A program made the position numbers and the translations under genes. From Alphaproteobacteria bacterium (GTDB lineage Bacteria; Pseudomonadota; Alphaproteobacteria; Rs-D84), in contig JAGBGA010000095.1 in NCBI GenBank assembly GCA_017936185.1, positions 1-11,132 on the forward strand: DNA of 11,132 nt, given 5' to 3'. This document shows positions 6,661 through 11,132 of the stretch, in pieces. Position 1 is the stretch's first letter, and every line of letters begins with the position of its first letter. Under the pieces are notes generated by a model. The model saw only the letters and a list, made by a program, of their open reading frames with translations. It did no database searches and was not told the DNA's origin.

Positions 6661-7622
6661 AAATCCGACACTTTTACGTTTTGCCAATAAAGAATTCCCA
6701 TCGCACTTATAACCGGCATGACTGTGATAATTCCAAACATAACCATCACCGCCGCCAACACCTTGTGCCCAAGCATAACATCAACTTTGTCCGAATGCCC
6801 CACCGACAACGCAAACAAAAGAACCAGCGCACCCAACGCACCCAAGAACACAGGCACCGCTTCGGTCAACAAAAACAACGCACCACCAAGTGCACAAACA
6901 ACACGCAACAACCACTTTAACTTTATATACACCGTACGCTTTATCGCCCCGCGTGGCGCCACATTAAACAACACAATCGTCGCCGCCCCCAATATTCCAA
7001 ACAATAACATTGCCATCAAATGAAATATCGTCAAATTTCCCAGTTGCCCAAACCGAAAGAATTCAGGCTGCATCAACATTGCGACCACAACCATCGTCAT
7101 AATTAACAGCATACCAGCAATCGGCCGCATGGCACCACGTGCAAACCACCCCAAAAGACATCCCGTCATCATCGCACCAATCTGTAATAACGGTCCCCAC
7201 CACGCATGCATATCCGACATACCAACGGCGGCCACCACCACGCCCCCCATCAATATATTGCGCCAACCAAAATGACGCACCAACACCCCCCGACGCAAAT
7301 GCGACGTAACAAACAAAGACGTCAAAAACACAATTGCCGCCGTCATCATCGGCAACACAGACAGCCCATCACGCAACACCGAATAATTTCCCCCAAACAG
7401 CACAACCCATGCAAAAATCAATCCCGTCGTCCACATTGTCATGCGTTCTAAAATATTTTCACGCGTCCATCCCAAACGTGCCATAATCGTTTCCGAACAC
7501 ATATACGTAACAACAAACATCGGCAACGCCAACAACGCCCACCACAAAAAAGCCGGCGCCCACAAAGCCGCATTATTAAACGCACTGACTGCACTTTGTA
7601 CAATAATCGTATCACTTAACAT
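6633..7622 (-). CDS. Polytopic inner-membrane protein, function unknown
   Basis: The 329-aa product is almost entirely hydrophobic, with about nine or ten membrane spans. Approximate spans are 20-40, 64-80, 90-106, 122-138, 144-160, 166-184, 198-219, 237-254, 256-274 and 286-311. Basic loops (HLRRG, GAIKRT) lie between some of them, and a WxxEIRR motif lies at the C-terminus. I do not recognise the family; a transporter or lipid-modifying enzyme would fit the topology but nothing proves either. The start is supported by AAGG (complement of 7630-7633), 7 bases before the ATG. It lies 83 bases upstream of lpxA in the same direction, so an envelope-related role is a guess from context only. Its sense strand is unusually G/T-rich, reflecting Val, Leu, Met and Gly codons. 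Confidence 0.85.
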   Translation of the reverse strand: MLSDTIIVQSAVSAFNNAALWAPAFLWWALLALPMFVVTYMCSETIMARLGWTRENILERMTMWTTGLIFAWVVLFGGNYSVLRDGLSVLPMMTAAIVFLTSLFVTSHLRRGVLVRHFGWRNILMGGVVVAAVGMSDMHAWWGPLLQIGAMMTGCLLGWFARGAMRPIAGMLLIMTMVVVAMLMQPEFFRFGQLGNLTIFHLMAMLLFGILGAATIVLFNVAPRGAIKRTVYIKLKWLLRVVCALGGALFLLTEAVPVFLGALGALVLLFALSVGHSDKVDVMLGHKVLAAVMVMFGIITVMPVISAMGILYWQNVKVSDFWPEIRRLL

Positions 7623-7626
7623 AAAC

Positions 7627-7654
7627 TTGCCTTTTTAAATCAATGCATTATTAT
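7627..7654 (+). promoter_or_regulatory. Predicted promoter of the methyltransferase-rpiB operon (leaderless start)
   Basis: TTGCCT (7627-7632), 16 bases and TATTAT (7649-7654) would start transcription at about 7661-7663, at or beside the ATG at 7663. No Shine-Dalgarno sequence precedes that ATG. An in-frame TAA at 7654-7656 rules out an earlier start, so the mRNA is probably leaderless or nearly so. Confidence 0.45.
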
Positions 7655-7677
7655 AAATACAGATGGGCACAAAACAA
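7650..7677 (-). promoter_or_regulatory. Predicted minus-strand promoter of the membrane-protein gene
   Basis: Reading the minus strand, TTGTTT (complement of 7672-7677) precedes TATAAT (complement of 7650-7655) by 16 bases. Transcription would start near 7643, leaving about 20 bases of leader with the AAGG site. The -10 box physically overlaps the -10 box of the divergent gene, and the -35 box lies inside the first codons of that gene. Confidence 0.45.
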
Positions 7678-8346
7678 GAAATTTTTACTTTATTGGGTGG
7701 GCGCGTTAAAATGCGTCGTGGAATATACAACCCAACATCTGATGCGGTATGGCTGGCGGCTTTTGCGCCCACAAATGCCAAGACCGTACTTGATGTTGGC
7801 ATTGGTTCCGGTGGTGTATCACTGTGCCTTGGGCACCATAACCCAAACGCACAAATCACAGGCATTGACACATCATCCGAAATGCTGGCCGCGTGCGATG
7901 AAAACATGCGCTTGAACAATCGCAACATTGAATTAATTGCCCAAGACATAACAACATGGCGAACGGCCCGCACATTCGACCTTGTAATCACAAACCCGCC
8001 ATATTTTCGTGGCACCCCCGCGCACCACAACGCGCACCATAACGCAGACCTTGGGCTTTGGATTGACAAGTGTATTTCCCGCGTTCGACCAATGGGCACA
8101 TTTTGCATCATAACAGATGCCGCGACATTGGCCGACACCATCTTTCACATGAACAAGAAACTGGGCAGCATAACCATAATACCGCTTTTTGGTGGCAAGA
8201 ACACCGCCGAACGCGTTCTTGTATCGGGGCAACTTGGGTCCCAAGGCATCACAAAACTGTACGACAAATACCCAATGAATTACGCGCCTGTTTTACGTGA
8301 TGGCTTGACTATTGCGGATACTTTGTCTAAACTGGTGCGGAAATGA
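7663..8346 (+). CDS. TrmN6-like tRNA1(Val) adenine-N6 methyltransferase (COG4123)
   Basis: This 227-aa class I SAM-dependent methyltransferase matches the TrmN6/YfiC family, which in E. coli methylates A37 of tRNA1(Val). It has LLGGRV near the N-terminus (10-15), the SAM-binding motif I VLDVGIGSGG (42-51), an acidic residue ending the second strand (Asp69) and the N6-adenine signature NPPYF (111-115). It is slightly shorter than E. coli TrmN6. A stop codon just upstream forces the start at 7663, and no ribosome-binding sequence is visible. After NPPYF there is a duplicated HHNA (121-128), where relatives usually have a less repetitive Ala/His/Glu segment. Its TGA stop overlaps the ATG of the M23 gene (ATGA), so the two are translationally coupled. 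Substrate specificity is inferred; related COG4123 proteins may act on other RNAs. Confidence 0.85.
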   Translation: MGTKQEIFTLLGGRVKMRRGIYNPTSDAVWLAAFAPTNAKTVLDVGIGSGGVSLCLGHHNPNAQITGIDTSSEMLAACDENMRLNNRNIELIAQDITTWRTARTFDLVITNPPYFRGTPAHHNAHHNADLGLWIDKCISRVRPMGTFCIITDAATLADTIFHMNKKLGSITIIPLFGGKNTAERVLVSGQLGSQGITKLYDKYPMNYAPVLRDGLTIADTLSKLVRK

Positions 8347-9620
8347 TAAACTTTATAACACGATATTTTACATCGCTGTGGGCATTTATTACATCACCAT
8401 TTCGTGCGATATGGCGGGTTATTGTTCGCATATTTCCACCACGCCAGTTCACTGTAATGGACACCCCACGTGGCAATGTTTACACATATGGTCAAAGCAG
8501 CTTTTGGCGCTTTACACGTTTTTGTGGCAAAGTCGGCTTGATATTATGGGCCACATGGTCAACATACGTATTCGTATATCACCGTCCATTACTTCAAAAA
8601 CGCACCCAACAACTTGAAGAAGCGCGCGCCACCCACACCCGACATATGAGTGACCTTCAAACATACCTTGCAAAATATAACGATTTGGCGCGTGACTTGA
8701 ACATAATTGACGACAAAGTTTTGAACAGCAAAGATTTAAAAGACGAAGACAAAGAAAAATTAATGAACAGTCGCATAAAAACATGGGGCGAACTGGACTT
8801 TTTGCGCACCCGAATTTCAGAAATGCTGCGAGACGAAGAATTTACCCCAGAATACACCAAGATATCCGAATTATCGGCCGAATATGAATTAACCCGCGCC
8901 GAAAATGACGAATTAAAAAGACGCAACGCCCAAATGGTTGAAACGATGTCTGAAATTGTTGATGCCGACAACGTTATTGTTGACACTGTATCATCACTGA
9001 CACGCGAACACACCGACGAATTACGTCAACGTATCAAGCAAGTAAATGGCACACTAATTGCATTGGGCTTGAACGAAACAACCCTGATGCGTAACGCCAA
9101 TAAGTATACAAATCCATTGGTTGGTTCTGCATTCAGTCCGATTGAATTCGACAAAGAACTTGATGAAAAATATCAAAAGTTGGCCGATGGTTTGGAACGT
9201 TGGAATGGCTTAAAGCGTTTAAATGAAATTTTACCTATTGGCAAACCTGTAAATTCCCGCGTAACATCAAACTATGGCACCCGCAAAGACCCATTTACGG
9301 GCAAACCCAAGAAACATCGTGGCATTGATTTTGCCGGCAAGATTGGCACCGAACTGATGGCGGTTGCACCGGGTCGTGTTGTATCGGCGGGCGAACGTGT
9401 TGGATATGGCACAACGGTTGAAATTGACCATGGTTTGGGCTTTACGACTTTATACGCCCACTTGTCACAAATACTGGTTTCGCGTGGCGATTGGGTACGC
9501 CCGGGGACAGTTATCGGTTTGGCCGGTTCGTCGGGCCGTTCAACTGGGCCACATTTACACTATGAAATCAGATACAAAGGCACACCATTTGATCCAACTA
9601 AATTTGTAAAGGAAGAATAA
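8343..9620 (+). CDS. Membrane-anchored coiled-coil M23 peptidoglycan endopeptidase
   Basis: The 425-aa protein has an amphipathic basic N-terminus, a membrane span at about 60-80, a long charged coiled coil (about 84-240) and a C-terminal LytM/M23 domain (about 305-415). The zinc-site motifs are intact: HRGID (His325, Asp329), YAHLS (His373) and HLHYE (His404, His406). It should therefore be an active endopeptidase cutting peptide cross-links in the periplasm, not a degenerate EnvC-type activator. The span places a roughly 60-residue N-terminal part in the cytoplasm, where the bactofilin encoded next could bind it. M23 and bactofilin gene pairs are known in several proteobacteria, where the bactofilin localises wall remodelling. 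The ATG overlaps the upstream stop, and the stop is 1 base before the bactofilin start. The partnership here is inferred from gene order. Confidence 0.92.
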   Translation: MINFITRYFTSLWAFITSPFRAIWRVIVRIFPPRQFTVMDTPRGNVYTYGQSSFWRFTRFCGKVGLILWATWSTYVFVYHRPLLQKRTQQLEEARATHTRHMSDLQTYLAKYNDLARDLNIIDDKVLNSKDLKDEDKEKLMNSRIKTWGELDFLRTRISEMLRDEEFTPEYTKISELSAEYELTRAENDELKRRNAQMVETMSEIVDADNVIVDTVSSLTREHTDELRQRIKQVNGTLIALGLNETTLMRNANKYTNPLVGSAFSPIEFDKELDEKYQKLADGLERWNGLKRLNEILPIGKPVNSRVTSNYGTRKDPFTGKPKKHRGIDFAGKIGTELMAVAPGRVVSAGERVGYGTTVEIDHGLGFTTLYAHLSQILVSRGDWVRPGTVIGLAGSSGRSTGPHLHYEIRYKGTPFDPTKFVKEE

Positions 9621-9621
9621 A

Positions 9622-9972
9622 ATGCTGGCATTTACAAACTCAAGCGAAAAGCAATCCCCAACCATAATCGGGGCAGGGTGCAAATTAACAGGTGACATAA
9701 AAACGGACCACACCGTTCAAATTCATGGCGAAGTAATTGGTAACATCACCGCCGAAACGGTTGTTATTGGACGTGGCGGTCGTGTTGTTGGCGAACTTAA
9801 AACACCGGTATTATTCTTGCATGGTGAACTTGACGGTCCTGCGACTGTTAACACCGCAAATATATTCAGTGCGGCCCAAATGCGTGGCACATTAACATAT
9901 CGCACATTAAACATCACCGGGAACACCGGGCTTGAATGCAAATTACAAAAACGAAAGGACAAAGAAAAATGA
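9622..9972 (+). CDS. Bactofilin (polymer-forming cytoskeletal protein)
   Basis: The 116-aa product is a compact bactofilin (DUF583). A short disordered N-terminus is followed by a right-handed beta-helix core (about 14-103) with the expected repeating turns: IIGAG, LTGDI, IHGEVIGNI, VVIGRGGRVVGEL, LHGELDG and MRGTL. The tail is short and basic (KLQKRKDKEK). Bactofilins polymerise without nucleotides and act as membrane-proximal scaffolds that position cell-wall enzymes, here most likely the M23 peptidase encoded just before it. AAAGGA (9608-9613) lies 8 bases before the ATG. The TGA stop overlaps the start of rpiB. The protein is near the short end of the family, with little beyond the helix core. 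Confidence 0.92.
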   Translation: MLAFTNSSEKQSPTIIGAGCKLTGDIKTDHTVQIHGEVIGNITAETVVIGRGGRVVGELKTPVLFLHGELDGPATVNTANIFSAAQMRGTLTYRTLNITGNTGLECKLQKRKDKEK

Positions 9973-10415
9973 ATAAAACCGTATCCAAAGTTTTTATTGC
10001 ATCCGACCATCGTGGCGTTGGATTAAAGTTATATTTAATCGAAATGTTATCTGCGGCGGGTTATAATGTTGTAAACCTTGGGGTTGACGACCCGAACACA
10101 TCGGTTGATTACCCAGATGTCGCCGCAACACTTGCAGACGCCATGATTGACACCTCCGATGCACGTGGGATAATAATTTGTGGCACTGGGGCCGGCGTAA
10201 TGATTGCCGCCAACAGATATCGCCACATTCGCGCATCACGTTGCGACACGCCGTCCCAGGCACGCGACGACCGATTTCACGACGACACAAACGTTTTGGC
10301 ATTGGCGGCCGACGACATTGATATCGAAGTTGCGTTCCTTTGCGCCCAAACATTCCTTGAAAGCCCATTTGACAATTGCGAACGCCGCATCCGTCGAATT
10401 GAAAAAATTTCATAA
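9969..10415 (+). CDS. rpiB: Ribose-5-phosphate isomerase B
   Basis: RpiB interconverts ribose 5-phosphate and ribulose 5-phosphate in the non-oxidative pentose phosphate pathway. With the start at 9969 the product is 148 aa, the usual family length. Diagnostic features are SDHRG (12-16), VDYPDVA (46-52), the catalytic-cysteine loop ICGTGAG (70-76, Cys71), AANR (80-83) and HDDTNVLAL (104-112), whose His104 corresponds to an active-site residue of relatives. The frame continues upstream to 9936, but the ATG at 9969 overlaps the bactofilin stop (ATGA), has AAAGGA at 9954-9959, and puts the first strand directly at the N-terminus. It is the last gene of the operon and is followed by a hairpin terminator. 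Its link to the wall-remodelling genes may be only shared transcription. Confidence 0.93.
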   Translation: MNKTVSKVFIASDHRGVGLKLYLIEMLSAAGYNVVNLGVDDPNTSVDYPDVAATLADAMIDTSDARGIIICGTGAGVMIAANRYRHIRASRCDTPSQARDDRFHDDTNVLALAADDIDIEVAFLCAQTFLESPFDNCERRIRRIEKIS

Positions 10416-10425
10416 AAAATACCAC

Positions 10426-10450
10426 ACGCCCACCATGGGCGTATTTTTTT
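10426..10450 (+). terminator. Rho-independent terminator after rpiB
   Basis: ACGCCCA (10426-10432) pairs with TGGGCGT (10436-10442) around a 3-base loop, followed by A and seven T. It lies 10 bases after the rpiB stop and ends the operon that began near 7663. Confidence 0.85.
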
Positions 10451-10463
10451 ATCACAGAAACGA

Positions 10464-10492
10464 TTGACATTTTGTTTTTTTTGTACTATATT
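10464..10492 (+). promoter_or_regulatory. Near-consensus sigma-70 promoter of the orphan gene
   Basis: A perfect TTGACA (10464-10469) lies 17 bases before TATATT (10487-10492), five of six matches to the -10 consensus. The spacer is T-rich. The predicted start near 10499 leaves a leader of about 17 bases with AAGGA at 10504-10508. This is the strongest promoter sequence in the window. Confidence 0.75.
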
Positions 10493-10515
10493 TATAAAAA
10501 ACCAAGGACAAAAAA

Positions 10516-10992
10516 ATGACACAAACACTTTCTGTAAAACAAGCATACGAATTGTCAAACGCATTTATAGCAGACAAAGGCACAACAATAAAAGCAACAT
10601 GTGATTCTTTTTCACAAGCACCATTTATGCGTTTTGAATTTACAAACGACACCATGGACACAACATTTGCGTCGTACCAACTGATAATTTATATTCCATT
10701 TGGCACCGACAACGAATTCTTGAAAAAGCGTGGTGAAATTTGCCTGCTTAAAACCGACAAACGCACAGACAAAACGACAACAGTATTTACCGCCAAAACA
10801 TCACGCAGCGTCGGATGCGCATTCGACAAAAAACAAAGTGACATCACCCGCGCATTCACCCGCATGTTATCGCCACGCTTTTTTAAATTAGTAAAGAACA
10901 CAGAAAAGCGTATCAGCCAAAAAACAAAACCAACCAATAACGCATTAAAATTATTCATGGAAATTTACAGAATCGAAAATAATCAGCGATAA
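10516..10992 (+). CDS. Orphan soluble protein of 158 aa, function unknown
   Basis: No family is recognised. The product has no signal peptide and no membrane span and is rich in Lys and Thr. It looks like a compact alpha/beta N-terminal part (strands near 51-61 and 86-93) followed by a basic helical C-terminus (about 106-156, with RFFKLVK and LKLFMEIYRIE). There are three cysteines (29, 76, 101). AAGGA 7 bases before the ATG, a near-consensus promoter and a terminator touching the stop codon all support a real, independently expressed gene. Sense-strand composition is A-rich, with many ACA, AAA and AAC codons. It could be a small cytoplasmic regulator or a toxin- or stress-type protein, but nothing in the sequence decides this. 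Confidence 0.75.
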   Translation: MTQTLSVKQAYELSNAFIADKGTTIKATCDSFSQAPFMRFEFTNDTMDTTFASYQLIIYIPFGTDNEFLKKRGEICLLKTDKRTDKTTTVFTAKTSRSVGCAFDKKQSDITRAFTRMLSPRFFKLVKNTEKRISQKTKPTNNALKLFMEIYRIENNQR

Positions 10993-11018
10993 AAAACCGC
11001 CAACTGGCGGTTTTTTTT
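10991..11018. terminator. Bidirectional hairpin terminator
   Basis: Six A plus CCGCC pair with GGCGG plus a run of eight T around the small loop AACT (11002-11005). The A tract overlaps the stop codon of the orphan gene. The reverse orientation would terminate the minus-strand gene ending at 11040. Confidence 0.85.
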
Positions 11019-11039
11019 CAAAAAAGCGGCATACAAATG

Positions 11040-11132
11040 CTACATAAGCGCGCCACCCAACCCCAAGAAGACGTGAAAAAAATAAAAGATAATGGTATAG
11101 ATGCACGCAGTGCCGGCAATGTAGTGTACAAA
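11040..11132 (-). CDS. C-terminal fragment of a probable membrane protein (5' end outside window)
   Basis: On the minus strand one frame is open from the right edge to a TAG at 11040-11042, giving 30 residues. They are strongly hydrophobic and aromatic (for example TIIFYFFHVFLGLGG) and look like a last transmembrane helix. The bidirectional terminator at 10991-11018 lies immediately downstream, as expected for a convergent gene. The fragment is too short to name a family. Other frames are also open in this short stretch, including a + strand ATG at 11037, so the call is moderate. Confidence 0.45.
   Translation of the reverse strand, partial: FVHYIAGTACIYTIIFYFFHVFLGLGGALM

Noticed and set aside
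7635..8141. 168-codon minus-strand frame
   Set aside because: Antisense to the methyltransferase, and its 3' end enters the divergent promoter region. No support as a gene.
9994..10470. 158-codon minus-strand frame
   Set aside because: Antisense to rpiB and running through its terminator hairpin; a shadow frame.
11037..11132. Short + strand gene starting at ATG 11037
   Set aside because: No ribosome-binding sequence, and only about 20 bases after a terminator with no promoter between. The complementary hydrophobic frame is more convincing.

Overview
The window comes from a Gram-negative (diderm) bacterium, as shown by lpxA and lpxB for lipid A synthesis, several Sec-type signal peptides and a bactofilin. 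The set (lpxA-lpxB, a COG4123-type tRNA methyltransferase, a coiled-coil M23 peptidase beside a bactofilin, rpiB) fits an alphaproteobacterium, perhaps a small-genome host-associated lineage. That placement is inferred from gene content and style, not from a marker gene. TGA is used as a normal stop. The + strand is C- and A-rich even across minus-strand genes.

Bases 1-4186 hold a tightly packed + strand run of exported proteins that is open at the left edge. It comprises the C-terminal end of a protein with an approximately 45-residue module, two tandem secreted paralogues sharing four cysteines (348 and 565 aa), and a secreted GH108 muramidase whose N-terminus carries the same module as the first, truncated protein. 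The 565-aa protein has a large helical insertion containing four 13-residue tandem repeats. I recognise only the muramidase domain. The rest is unassigned and is the most likely place for an undescribed envelope-acting system. A separate small six-cysteine exported protein follows with its own promoter (4281-4598).

Bases 4599-7622 are read on the minus strand: an unassigned polytopic membrane protein (6633-7622), then lpxA and lpxB, which overlap. A promoter and a 14-bp perfect palindrome lie in front of lpxA. lpxB converges on the small cysteine-rich gene at a shared bidirectional terminator.

Bases 7623-10450 begin with a very short divergent promoter region. From it runs a + strand operon: TrmN6-like methyltransferase, M23 peptidase, bactofilin and rpiB, joined by ATGA overlaps or a 1-bp gap and closed by a hairpin terminator. 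The methyltransferase has no Shine-Dalgarno sequence and may be leaderless. The peptidase-bactofilin pair is a known arrangement in which the scaffold localises a cell-wall hydrolase.

Bases 10451-11132 contain an orphan cytoplasmic-looking gene (10516-10992) with a near-consensus promoter and its own terminator. A hydrophobic C-terminal fragment of a probable minus-strand membrane protein runs off the right edge. No RNA genes, insertion sequences, integrases or CRISPR arrays were seen, and no stretch over 300 bases lacks a gene.
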